From contig NW_026515482.1 in NCBI RefSeq assembly GCF_014898815.1, positions 1,860,001 through 1,924,000 on the forward strand: a stretch of DNA of 64,000 bases. Direction: 5' to 3'. Numbering within the stretch: the stretch's first letter is position 1; every line of letters begins with the position of its first letter. Source of the DNA: Panonychus citri. Lineage: Eukaryota > Arthropoda > Arachnida > Trombidiformes > Tetranychidae. The notes below the pieces were generated by a model. The model had not been told where the DNA came from and made no database searches. It saw only the letters and a list, made by a program, of their open reading frames with translations. Of this stretch, positions 8,582-18,857 are shown piece after piece. The position numbers and the translations under genes were made by a program.

Positions 8582-11500
8582 TTATTCAGTTGATTGTTGT
8601 TCTGTTGCTGATGATGAAGGTATTTCCTCGGTGGGTTGTAATTGTTGTTGCTGTTGTTGTGATGATGAAGCTGGTTGATCATCACTGGTTCCTTCAAATG
8701 ATTCTTCAGATGGTAAAAAGTAAGGATTTTCACCAATGGCTTGATCAAGTTTCTTTTGAATGTTTTCAAATGAATCAACACCCAAGTAATCAACTGAACC
8801 AGCTTCCCAGGCTCGTTTACGACTGTAATCATCAAGGTGAGCAGAGTTTCCAATGATTCCAGGATAATGACTATCAGTTGGTGAATCAAGACGTAATTTA
8901 GCTAATTGCGAAGCCAAACCAGACTAGAATTGAAAAAGATAAATGTATTAGTTTCAAGAGTGGAAATTCAAAGATTGAAGAGTCAAGTAAATTAGTTAAT
9001 CAAGAGAATATGAGAGAGAATCTTGAAAAGAGAGAGAAAGAATAAGGAGAGAGAAAGAGGAAAAATAGAATAGAATGAAAAAAATTGAATCAGAATGTTA
9101 ATAAATTAGTGGAATTGTAAATTTGCGAATGAAAGTAGATTGAGAGAGAAATTTGAATAAGTTTACCTACCGAGAGGTCTAAGCTATTACATGGAGTTGA
9201 TAGTTTGCTTAATTTTGTTGAGCTTTGCTGATTAGCTGATTGTTTATCTCTATTAATTAGATGAGGTAAATTTTTTAATCCGATAGCCTGATTAAGTTTA
9301 GCCTGAATATTATCAAAACTATCTAAACCCAGATAATCCATTGAATTTTTCTCCCAAGCTTTAAGTCTTTTGTCTAACAATTTATCATCATTTAAATTAT
9401 TAACATTTGTTACAATGTTTTCATTAGAAGTGTTAGTTTGCGATGAGATAATTGTGTTAATTGTTAAATTATTATCGTCTAGGGTTGGTGAAGGTGTTGC
9501 ATCAACATAATTAAGCTTATTCCGGTTGTCAGTGTTGTCTTTAATTGTCTGATTGGTTTGGATTACCTCCGATTCTTTAATTAGAATAATAGTATTATCC
9601 CTTTGGATTGAGGTGTTATCATCTTTATCATTATCATCATTAACATGCAAATCATTATTATCTTGATTGGTTAAATGTTGCGACTCATGTGAAGTAGATT
9701 TACCAAATTTAGTGAATATACCAGCCTATGAGGTCGAAGAAAATATTTGCAAATTGAAAAGCAAAACCTAATAATAGCAAATGATTAATGATAATCATTG
9801 AGACAATCAACGGCATGCAGAAAAAAAGGCAACAATTAACAAAGCAAGCAACAGTCAAACAGAAAAAAATTGATGGTAAGCAGTTAATTTCATGGAGAAA
9901 TTTAATCACTGATTATCCTTCAAAAGATAATGAATAAAAAATCAATTGGCAAATTAAAGTGATCAGCTAATTGTAAGAAACAAGGAGACAGAGACACTAG
10001 ATAATTTAGCAAATTGATTGAATGGGAATCAAATGTTAGGTAAGAGACAATTAACAAAAAAGAGTGAGCATAAATCAAATATAAAGGGAATCTTTCACTT
10101 GATTAGTTCAAACAATTGAAAACTTATCAATCTAATTTGATTAACTTTGTTTTCATCCACTTAATGATAAAATGAAATTAAGTGAAGCTTTTTATATATA
10201 AATTAAAGATTAACTCGTGGAGTTTTTGAAATTAAATTAACTGATTAAGACAATTGTTGAAGTACTTTTTCAGTGGATAAATAGCTGAGTGTTTAAAAAA
10301 AGCGTGAAAGACAAATAGTAAATGATTGGAGGATTAATTTGATTTCTTTAGATTAGGTGGGGGTTAACTTGAGTTGCTCTTTTCCTTTAACTTATATCCT
10401 CCGTAGTTTCTGCTCTTCAAATTAATCTCCTTGACTCAATGACACTTTCAAAAAGCAAATTTGGTGTATTCTTTTAAGCCCAGGACCATTCAGTACATTC
10501 AATTTTTGAGAATCGTACCAATGAACCTCGATTAATACTCACACAGTCGGAAGACAGATAAGGTTGAACTTGGTTGATGAAAACGTCCCACCATTTTTGA
10601 ACGTGTTCCAATTGTTGTGTCTGTGATCCAATTGCGGGTGGTATAACTTTCCTGGTCATTGCATTGAAACCATACATCCAAGGTTTGAGAGCACCAAGGA
10701 AATGGACAACTTTAACGGTATCACCAAATCTGAATTCACATGTATCAATGATCATCAATGGAAAGCCAAAAATTTGTTAATTGGAGAAGGAGAATGATGA
10801 AAAGAATGACATAGCCATGGTTTTAAACGAGAAAAATAGAGATGATCCAGAAATGGATGAAAAGACATGAAGAAAAAAAAATAAGATATAATTAGAAACG
10901 GAAAATGACAAAAATAGATAGAATGTTTTGAACAGAAAACCTCTTTCTTCAACTGAAACATCATTCTTCCTTGATTTTTTCTCTCTTCCTGGAGAGAGAA
11001 AAATGGATACACTTTAGAAGATACAATAAAATGAAAAATTCGAATCAATTATTTCCTCTATCTCTCTCTCTCTCGCTCTCTATGTGTGATTCTACCTTCA
11101 AGAAGAAAACATTGATTTTGAAAAAAAATTCTCGACAACGTCAACAATAAAATCTGCATCAACGACAGAAAAACAAAGATGAAGTCTAATGACAAGGGGA
11201 ATCACAAGAGGAAACAGTTGATGTTACTAAATATACAATGAATATAATATAAATTGTATATTTATAATTGAATGTTTTCCGTTGACATCCTTTTTCCTCA
11301 CCTCTGGTATGCAGCAGGATAAGAGTAAGTTGAAACTGAACTCATGTTATAAATGAATGAGAGATGTCTTGAAATATCACTGGTAGACCAATCAGAGAAA
11401 TAGGTATTCAATAATCCTTGATCGCCGCCATCAAATGAACCACTTTCGGAAGCAAGTGCACACAGATTGGCAAAGGTTTGCTCACTTGGTCTAAAGACGA

Positions 11501-12869
11501 AAAGACCTGTATTAAAACAATCAGGCCAACCGATATCACAAACAGCGGATAATTCTTCTTTTTGGAAAAGCTCATCAATATTTTTTAAGGTTAAGGTGTC
11601 AGCATCCATAAAGATACACTTTTTAAATTGTGTTAATCGCCAACAATGAAGTTTGGTTAAGGTAACTCCTAATTCTGGTCGTTTCATAACTTCGAGTATT
11701 TTATGTTCATTACTGTGCATAACATCAACTTCCTGGACAAGGTCATAGGCTTTGGATAAACATTTTCTGATATAATAGAAAAGAGATTAGGATTATAAGA
11801 AATAATTGTCAAACAGTATTAATTTGAGGCAATGTTTCTGGTTCAATGGAAAGAAACTAATCAGTTATGAATGAAATTTCAAATCTAATTTTGAATCAAG
11901 TCTAGGGCGAGGTTAAAAAACGTTAAAGAATTTGGGAGAGAACATTTGTCTTGTAATGATCTTTTCCCTTTTCTTCGTAGTAATAATTAGGAATCGAATC
12001 AAAAAAAGGATAACATTGACAATGACAATCGTAGAGGAGGAAATCAAATGATATGATGATGATGGTTAGTGAAAAACACCTTAAAAGGGTATAAATTAAT
12101 CAATTAGTAATGACATAGGAATAGAAGCTTCATGAGAACAGGTATGATTGGTGGATGATACATGGAAAAAAGCATAAGATTCATTGGAAAAAAAGGGAGA
12201 GGCAAGAATGGAAGAGAGAAAAGAAAGACGGGGAAAGTAAAAACTCGTTGAGAAATGACCTCGAGCATATAATCTTTTCGAATGTCCTTGAAGAAAAAAA
12301 ATATTAGTAAACCTCTGATAATTTATCAGTAAACAATCAGAAAGAGAGAAAAGAAAGACGGGGAAAGTAAAAACTCGTTGAGAAATGACCTCGAGCATAT
12401 AATCTTTTCGAATGTCCTTGAAGAAAAAAAATATTAGTAAACCTCTGATAATTTATCAGTAAACAATCAGAAAGAGAGAGAGAAAAAAAGAAACATTTAA
12501 ATAACAGTATTTGTAGATAAGAAAAAAAATTATTAACCTCATATCTGAGCTGACTGATGGGGTAACGAGAATAACCAATTTTCTTGTAGTACCAACGTTT
12601 CTCAGAGAATGAGCCAAGACTAGAGCACCAAGGCAGTAATTGTCATTTGTGGAAAGGGTAACAAATGCTTCATCACCTGAAAACGAAGGAAAAAAAAAAC
12701 AAAGAATCAAATTAACCTTAACCCTTAAAAAAAATCGTAGAATAGAATTTGAAAAAATTCTATTCTCCAAATTTCTCCTTATGAAACCATGAGAAAGGTA
12801 AAGATTAAACAATAAATGAACTCTTTCAAAATCCAAATAAATACTCAATTTACCTGTTATTTGTTCCAT
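8582..12869 (-). CDS. GYG1: Glycogenin, with two C-terminal glycogen-synthase-binding motifs
   Basis: A self-glucosylating GT8 glycosyltransferase that primes glycogen synthesis from UDP-glucose in the cytosol. Six coding exons join in frame: 12869-12854, 12676-12538, 11766-11302, 10729-10543, 9725-9171, 8923-8582. All junctions are GT-AG and the protein is 567 residues. The catalytic domain (1-269) has the Mn-binding DAD at 106-108, MKRPELGVTLTKLHCW, GSFDGGDQG, and the acceptor tyrosine segment STYSYP (Tyr199/Tyr201). The tail is Asn/Asp-rich and low in complexity. It holds two copies of the conserved C-terminal motif WE..S/G..DYLG.DSF.NI..KL.QAIG, at about 390-417 (exon 5) and 491-519 (exon 6); the latter binds and recruits glycogen synthase in known glycogenins. 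Vertebrate glycogenin-1 has one copy. Head-to-head with the UEV1 gene. The catalytic domain assignment is secure; use of both motifs is inferred. Confidence 0.95.
9171..9725 (-). other. Frame-neutral glycogenin exon 5 carrying the extra synthase-binding motif
   Basis: This exon is 555 bases (185 codons) with phase 0 at both ends, so exons 4 and 6 would join in frame without it. It encodes an Asn/Asp/Thr-rich linker and the sequence AWEKNSMDYLGLDSFDN. Its donor must be GTAGGT at 9170; the nearby GTAAAC four bases on would break the frame and hit a stop. Skipping would give a 382-residue glycogenin with a single motif. Confidence 0.7.
12212..12471. repeat. Two tandem copies of a 130-base unit in glycogenin intron 2
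   Basis: Copies 12212-12341 and 12342-12471 look identical, implying a recent duplication (or an assembly artefact). Each copy includes the near-palindromic CTGATAATTTATCAG. A few bases of a third copy follow. Confidence 0.9.
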
Positions 12870-13429
12870 TTTAATTAATGAATAAAAGTCAAAAATTCAA
12901 TAAACAACAAAATCAATAAGACAATATTGTAAATTCTGCAATAACACAAACAGAAACAGAGAGGTGAAGAGAAAAGTGAACAAAAAAGAGAAATAAAATA
13001 ACAGCAAATCACCCGAATACTGTTCACAATTAAACGAATGAGACTTTAAATGAAGATATGGTAACACTGGAAATAGAGAAATTAAATTAAATTAAACCAG
13101 AAATAAGATAAAACATCAACTTCCGCTGTTAAATTGTAATTAAGATTTTCAAGTTAAATCGAACCAAAATTATGAGAGAAAACAAATTATTTCCATTTAA
13201 AAGCCGAAAAGTGTCGCCACCGGTTAACCGTTTCTCTTTCTTTTCTCTTTCTAATCGATGATAAGCTGAGATTAGAATTCGCCGGTGGCGCCACAGCAGT
13301 TCTTCAGCTCAGCTTGAAGCTCTCACGCCATCTAACCAACGCTGAAGAAAAATCCAATTCAATTATTTATCTCTCTCTCTTTTTATTAATTGTGCGTTTA
13401 TCTTTCTAGTTAATTAATTATTTATTAAG
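12870..13429. promoter_or_regulatory. Shared divergent promoter of glycogenin(-) and UEV1(+), with UEV1 5' UTR exon
   Basis: Just under 1 kb separates the two start codons. Visible elements are an ETS-like CTTCCGCTG at 13120-13128; an inverted pair CGCCACCGG (near 13216) and CCGGTGGCG (near 13281); and CACGCCATCTAACC at 13323-13336, whose complement reads TTAGATGGCG. A non-coding exon of UEV1 probably ends at 13429, where AAG|GTGAGT is a strong donor. Transcription start sites cannot be placed from sequence alone. Confidence 0.55.
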
Positions 13430-13519
13430 GTGAGTCAATTTAATTATTCTATTGGAATGGTTAATCAGTAAACCCATTCAATTGTTTACATTACCTTTTT
13501 AAATGGATCATTTTTAATT

Positions 13520-13830
13520 CTCTGTATCATTTTCTCTTTCTCTTTCTCTTTTTCCTTTTTCTCTTCTCCTTTTCTCTCTTCGTCTCTCTTTCTCTTTTTT
13601 TTCTCTCTGTCTTTATCTTTTCTCTCTTTCTCTCTGTGTGTCTGTTTATTTCTTTCTTTCTTTTTATTTTTTTTATTCTTTTCTTTTATTTTGTCTTCAT
13701 TTTGATATTATTTTTTTTCATTTTATAAAATTTCTTTTTCTTTTCTTTTCTTCCTAAGGTGGTATTCGCTTTTCTCTCTCGCTCTTTCTTTCTTTCTTTC
13801 TTTCTTTCTCTCTCTCTCCTTCCGATATAA
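13520..13830 (+). repeat. Pyrimidine-rich tract in the UEV1 5' UTR intron
   Basis: About 300 bases of almost continuous C/T on the plus strand, including TTTC tetranucleotide repeats near 13785-13808. It precedes the likely acceptors at 13757 (CCTAAG) or 13837 (ACACAG) that lead to the coding exon. Confidence 0.8.
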
Positions 13831-13852
13831 ACACAGATAAATACAATTCCTC

Positions 13853-14869
13853 ATGTCAGTCAACATGTCAGGAACAGTTGTTGTTCCAAGGAACTTTAGA
13901 TTATTAGAGGAACTTGAACAAGGCCAGAAGGGTGTCAGTGATGGAACCATCAGCTGGGGCCTTCAAGATGATTCCGACATGACGTTAACTCAATGGACTG
14001 GAATGATTATTGGCCCTCCAAGGGTAACTATTTTTCTTGTTTCGTTATCAAATTTACCCGTTTTACTTGGTAGATGTTCAACTTTTTCTGCCCTGTTTCG
14101 TTTCGTTTAGTTTTTTTCTTATCTTTCTTCCTTTCTTCCCAAAATTCTGAAGAAAAAACTTGGTGCATGGACCGAAAAAAAAAAGAATATTCTGTCTGCT
14201 TATATATTCTATCTGGAAAATCTCATGAAATTTTTTTTGATTCGTTTTCAAATTAGTTCCCAATTTAATACTAAATCAACATCCACAACATTATTAATAA
14301 TCATTCCATCACTTTGAACTGTTGATCGCCATAATTTTCTTAACATGATCACTAATCATTTATTTCATGTTTTTCTTACCAAACATAAACTTACATCATA
14401 TGTATAAACCTTCTAATTTATTTTTTCTCTTTCTCTCCTTTTCTAACCACAGACTCCATATGAAAATAGGATTTACAGCCTTAAAGTAGAATGTGGTTTA
14501 AATTATCCGGATGAGCCTCCAAATGTTAGATTTATTTCCAAAATAAAAATGAACGGTGTCAACGAGAGTAATGGAGTTGTAAGATCGATTTTAAGTTCTC
14601 CCATTTAACCATGACAGATAATTCGACATGACAAAACATTAATTGTTTTGTTTTGTTGCCAAAAATTGAGATCTAATTTTCGATTTTCTTTTCTACTCTC
14701 TCTCTCTCTCTCCTCTCACACACAATAGGTTGACCGTAGGAGTATACCTGTATTAGCAAGGTGGCAAAGAAATTACTCCATAAAAACTGTTCTGCAAGAG
14801 CTTCGCCGTGCAATGACACTTAAGGAAAATATGAAATTAACTCAACCACCGGAAAGCTCTACTTTTTAA
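13853..14869 (+). CDS. Uev1A: Ubiquitin-conjugating enzyme E2 variant (UEV1/MMS2 family)
   Basis: Non-catalytic partner of Ubc13; the pair builds Lys63-linked ubiquitin chains for DNA damage tolerance and signalling. Three coding exons, 13853-14023, 14453-14578 and 14729-14869, all phase 0, encode 145 residues, the normal family length. The N-terminus PRNFRLLEELEQGQKG and the segment MTLTQWTGMIIGPPR are nearly those of vertebrate UBE2V1/2. The UBC fold continues through YENRIYSLKVECG and ends with LKENMKLTQPPE. As in the family, the E2 active-site cysteine region is not conserved as an active enzyme. Translation may begin at 13853 or at the second ATG, 13865. A 5' UTR intron is likely. Convergent with Rac. 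Confidence 0.96.
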
Positions 14870-15296
14870 TCAAAAACAAAAACAAAAATTTTGAAACAAA
14901 AAAATCTATGTGTTAGTCACCATAATCCAAAAACACAAATCCAACCTCAAGTGAAACAACAATTACAACAAAAAACTGATTTTCTTTATAATGATTAATC
15001 CACTTATATTTTCTTTCTCTCTTCCTTTCTCTCTTTCTCTCTGTGCACGTACGGATTAAGACACCAACTTTATCATATATATAAATTACATATAATTATG
15101 GAAAACGAAACAAAAAAAAAGACTTTAAAGTTTTAAGAAAAAAAAGCAACAAAATAATCAAATTGTTATTAATCACTTTGTTTTTTTAGCTTAGAATCAT
15201 CCGTTTATTTATTTTTCTTTTGATTTTCTGTCTCAATTCGGTTAATCTGTGGCCTCAGAGATACATCAGTCAGCGCAATGATCATTCGTAATTGAT

Positions 15297-15526
15297 TGAC
15301 TTGATGAAAATTAACAGTGAGAGAACAAGAAAAGGAAAGAGAGACAGAGGAGGAAGATAAAGAGAGAAAGTCAAAGGAAAAAGAGACGGGAGGTGAAAGA
15401 GATAAAGCGATAGAGAAAATTGAGATAGTTATACAATAAATTTGAAGAAATGGGAAGAACAAAAAAGGGAAAAAAGTGAAATTAAGAGAAAAAATTAAGC
15501 AGAAAATAAAAGGAGGGAGAGAACGT

Positions 15527-15562
<36 letters not shown>

Positions 15563-15745
15563 AGAGATAAAGGAAGAGGCAAAGGAAGACGAAGATAGAA
15601 AAGTGCGGAGGAGGATGAGAGATATACAGAAATTTGTTATAGAAATAGGAAGAAGGAGTAAGAGAAAATGGAAAGGGGAAGAGAGAGAAAGAGAAAGAGA
15701 GAGATAGAGAGAGATAATTAGATAGAAAGAGGAGAGAGAGAGAGA
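15297..15745. repeat. Purine-rich tract with (GA)n, between UEV1 and Rac
   Basis: About 450 bases that are strongly purine-biased on the plus strand, including an uninterrupted GA run at 15531-15559. Because Rac is on the minus strand, its 3' UTR would contain the complementary CU-rich RNA if it extends to the AATAAA (minus strand) at about 15204. Confidence 0.85.
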
Positions 15746-15838
15746 GCAGTAGTCATCTTTTCCAAAATTCTCGTTTCATTGGGCTCTTTTTTTCTTAAGA
15801 TATTTTTCTCTTCATTTTAAAAGGTTGACTTTTCTATT

Positions 15839-16417
15839 CTACAACAGAACACATCGACGTTTCCTTTTAATTTTGGGCACTGGACATAAAACCGCTCGAA
15901 TGGCCTCATCAAAGACAGCTTTCAATCCTTTCTGGGTTAAAGCTGAGCATTCCAGGTATTTAACAGCACCAATTTCCTTGGCCATGGTTAAAGCTTGTGG
16001 ATAAGTTATGGGAGCCAATTTTCTTTCCTTAAGTTTCTCAATTGTTTTTAAATCATCACGTAGATCAAGTTTTGTACCAACAAGTATAATAGGTGTGTTG
16101 GGTGAATGATGACTTACTTCTGGATACCATTTAGCACGAACATTTTCAAATGAGGCTGGATTGACCAAAGAGAAACAAATTAGGAAAACATCAGTCTGTG
16201 GATAAGATAAAGGCCTTAATCTGTCATAATCTTCTTGTCCTGCTGTATCCCAAAGTCCAAGGTTAATTGGTTTACCATCTACCATTACATTGGCTGAATA
16301 ATTGTCAAACACTGTTGGTATATATTCACCAGGAAAGGCGTTGGTTGTATAGCTGATCAATAGGCAAGTTTTACCCACGGCACCATCACCGACTACAACA
16401 CATTTAATAGCTTGCAT
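15839..16417 (-). CDS. Rac1: Rac family small GTPase
   Basis: Rho-family switch that controls actin, lamellipodia and NADPH oxidase at the plasma membrane. The start is the ATG at 16417 (MQAIKCVVVGDGAVGKT); an in-frame extension upstream lacks family similarity. The length, 192 residues, equals that of Rac1. Visible features are the P-loop GDGAVGKT (10-17), switch I PTVFDNY, switch II DTAGQE (57-62), the guanine-specificity motif TKLD (115-118), the SAL motif, a Rho insert region, polybasic KIKRKRR and the CAAX box CVLL, whose final Leu predicts geranylgeranylation. The coding region is intronless. Convergent with UEV1 and divergent from the plus-strand RPL35 copy. Confidence 0.97.
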   Translation of the reverse strand: MQAIKCVVVGDGAVGKTCLLISYTTNAFPGEYIPTVFDNYSANVMVDGKPINLGLWDTAGQEDYDRLRPLSYPQTDVFLICFSLVNPASFENVRAKWYPEVSHHSPNTPIILVGTKLDLRDDLKTIEKLKERKLAPITYPQALTMAKEIGAVKYLECSALTQKGLKAVFDEAIRAVLCPVPKIKRKRRCVLL

Positions 16418-17346
16418 TGTAAATTCTATTCTCTTTAATTGATTCTTCAATTGTTCCTTATTTTTTATTCTATTCCTTTTCTTTTCGGTTTTCTTTTCAC
16501 CTTTTTCTTTTTCTTCTTCTTCTACTTTTAGTTCCGTTGGTGTGTAACAATAAACAAAAACAAAAGGTGTTAAAGGTTTACAATTTTTAACAAACGTTGA
16601 TATAAAATAGATACAAATTACAATTAGAAAAAGTAGAACAAAATTGTTTATGGTTTAACACTAGGATTTAATTAAAAAATACACTGAGAGACAAAGTGAA
16701 AAATAATATCAAGTTTACAGAGAAGATGAAATGTTGATATAAGAAGAAAAAATTTTTCTTTCTATTTAATTCGATTAATCGAAATAATCGATTTTGAGAA
16801 AATCGATTTAAATCTCATTCTATTTTCTAACAAAATTTGAACATTTGCATTTCTTTGTCAATGGAATTAAAAATGGTTTAATTAATTGCGAACGAATCAT
16901 TTCAATCATGGAACATTCTCTTGAAGATCAGCTTCTTGAATAGTTAGAAGTGTTGATTATTTTTATTTGTTTCCTTCGCAATTGTTATCAAATTTTTATC
17001 GTTTTTTTTGGAGATTGGAGTCATTTTGATATTTCAATGTTGTGTTTTGATTTTACGATTTGATGATTAATTATTTGCGTTCTGATAATTGAATGATTAT
17101 TTCTTATGAAAGATCTTTAATTATTCTAACTCGAGTTAGAATTATGGAAAAAGTTGTAAAATTGTTTTTCTTTTTGTGAGAAAAAGGTGATTATGTTTTT
17201 GGCGCTCGTTTGTTTAGTGTTTCGGTTATCCGGTAGATGGAAGAAAAAGTGATCACGTTCACAGCGGAAGTTGAGGTTTTAGATTTGGAGTTGGATTTGT
17301 TTTCTTAATTGTTTCTCAGACAAATTGTCGATAATTAATTAATTAG
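16418..17346. promoter_or_regulatory. Divergent promoter region of Rac(-) and RPL35(+), with RPL35 5' UTR exon
   Basis: It contains a cluster of TCGATT/AATCGA elements at 16770-16810; a 20-base palindrome at 17123-17142; the element CCGGTAGATGGAAG (17230-17243); and the ETS-like CAGCGGAAG (17262-17270). The non-coding first exon of RPL35 ends at 17346 before GTGAGTT, and the intron ends at AG 17610-17611, ten bases before the ATG. The last part lies within the inverted repeat and is duplicated at 21970-22100. Confidence 0.55.
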
Positions 17347-18268
17347 GTGAGTTAATTTCCATTTCTATTGGTTATTGTGATGATCAGTGTCCTGGGTCAT
17401 TGTTGTTGTTCAATGGATTAGTTATTCCAATTCCGATTGTGTCCTGGAATTGATTCTAATCTTTGAGATTTTTAGTCTCTTGTTCACATTTCTTTTTCTC
17501 TCTTTCTCTCTCTCTCTTTTCATATGTTGTGTTTCTTTTTTTCTTTCTTTTAGATTGATCATCTATTGTGATTAATTAATTTGTTTTTTATTTGTTTGAT
17601 TGTGAATTTAGTTAACCAAGATGACTAAAGTAAAGACCAAGGAGCTTCGAGGAAAGAAGCGAGATGAATTGTCTAAAAAGTTAAATGAATTCAAGCAAGA
17701 ATTGGCAAACCTTAGAGTAGCAAAGGTTACCGGTGGAACAGCTTCTAAATTGTCAAAGATTAAAGTTTTCCGTAAAAATATTGCTAGAGTTTTAACTGTA
17801 ATGTCTCAAAGTCAAAGGAGAATTTGAGGAAATTTTACAGAAAAAGAAACGGATTCCAATTGATTTAAGACCAAAATTGACCCGAGCTAAGCGACGAGAA
17901 TTAACACCAACCAGCTCAAAGAAAACAAAAAGGCAAATGAGATCAGAAAGACGATACCCAAAAGTCAAATACTATTTGAAAGCCTAGAAAATTAATGATA
18001 ACTAATGAAAAGAAAACAATTTTTTTTTCTCACAAACAATTAAGTTAATTGTAATGATGTGTTTGTTTCAATGTTTATTGAATAATAATTATCATTAAAC
18101 TAACATGTTATACAACAACAACATTTTGTATTTTTAATATTTTTTATTCTTTTTCTTTGTTTTCTTTGTATAATTTTGTTGTTTTTATTTATCAGCTTAT
18201 CTGATCTTCATCAATACCAGGGATTCTCTCATTGAAATATAATATCAATCAATAGAATGAAATAGAAT
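17136..18268 (+). repeat. Left arm of a 1.1-kb inverted repeat (RPL35 locus)
   Basis: Reverse-complement match to 21011-22179, covering the RPL35 promoter, 5' UTR intron, coding exon and 3' flank. The coding parts differ only by indels: one A near 17815 and three bases near 17911. The intron has a larger indel of roughly 27 bases present only in the right arm. The two arms enclose about 2.7 kb containing HYPK and KCMF1. Confidence 0.95.
17621..17987 (+). pseudogene. RPL35: RPL35 copy A, frame-disrupted (pseudogene or assembly error)
   Basis: Large-subunit ribosomal protein uL29, near the polypeptide exit tunnel. It starts MTKVKTKELRGKKRDEL and reads normally to ...TVMSQSQ, where one A is missing from an AAAA run relative to copy B. 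The frame then meets TGA at 17825. A second shared anomaly follows: the run AAAAA at about 17839-17845 is one A short of what is needed to continue into RKKKRIPIDLRPKLTRAKRR, which is conserved RPL35. The intended stop is TAG at 17985-17987. It also lacks one Glu codon present in copy B. Promoter, 5' UTR intron and 3' flank are intact, so it may be transcribed. Either decaying duplicate or homopolymer error in the consensus. Confidence 0.75.
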
Positions 18269-18491
18269 AGAATCATTGAGAAAATGATGACAATTGTAGT
18301 AATTGAAGGTTGATCATTTTCTCATCAGATGATTTCTCATTCTCGTCTCAAATATTTTCTTGATTATCTCTATGTCAATTTGAGTTTCTGGTGATTACTT
18401 TTGAGGAAAATAAGGCGACGATCGACCATATCCTGATGTTGATGATTATTATGAATGTAAATTTTTATTTAGATTATGAATTTGTAGAACT

Positions 18492-18803
18492 CTAATCAGT
18501 TAATGTGATGAGAGTTTCAACGATATTACCACCATGTTCTCTAAGTTTCATCTCGGCAACACTCTTGGGAATATCTAATTCTTTAACAATCAATTCCACA
18601 TCTTCTTTTTTGATAATCACTTTAGCTAATTCTTTTTGTCGAGCATTTTTCTTAGCAGTTTCCAGATTACGTCGACTTTCAAAAAGATTCATTGCTCCAG
18701 CAATATCTTGAGAAGAAAATTCCTCTTCTTCGGCATAATCAGTAACCTTTTCCAAATCAGCGACACCGGAATCATGTTTAACTGCTTTTTTAACTGGTTC
18801 CAT
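18492..18803 (-). CDS. HYPK: HYPK, NatA-associated chaperone-like protein
   Basis: A small protein that binds and regulates the N-terminal acetyltransferase NatA on ribosomes and limits aggregation of huntingtin. 103 residues from the ATG at 18803 (MEPVKKAVKHDSG). The frame is open further upstream, but a likely 3' splice site at about 18858 (GTCAACAG) indicates a 5' UTR intron. KHDSGVADLEKVTDYAEE is nearly the vertebrate sequence, then a helical KELAKVIIKKEDVELIV segment and a C-terminal UBA-like domain with LREHGGNIVETLI. A minus-strand AATAAA lies at 18464-18469, about 25 bases past the stop. Convergent with RPL35 copy A and divergent from KCMF1; it sits inside the inverted repeat's spacer. 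Confidence 0.93.
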   Translation of the reverse strand: MEPVKKAVKHDSGVADLEKVTDYAEEEEFSSQDIAGAMNLFESRRNLETAKKNARQKELAKVIIKKEDVELIVKELDIPKSVAEMKLREHGGNIVETLITLTD

Positions 18804-18857
18804 TTTGTACCAATGTTTCCAAAAAACAAAATCAAAACGAAAATATTTCAAATCCTG

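Noticed and set aside
8401..8889. 162-codon minus-strand open frame
   Set aside because: Overlaps glycogenin exon 6 in another frame; composition is His/Leu/Asn-rich and has no family features.
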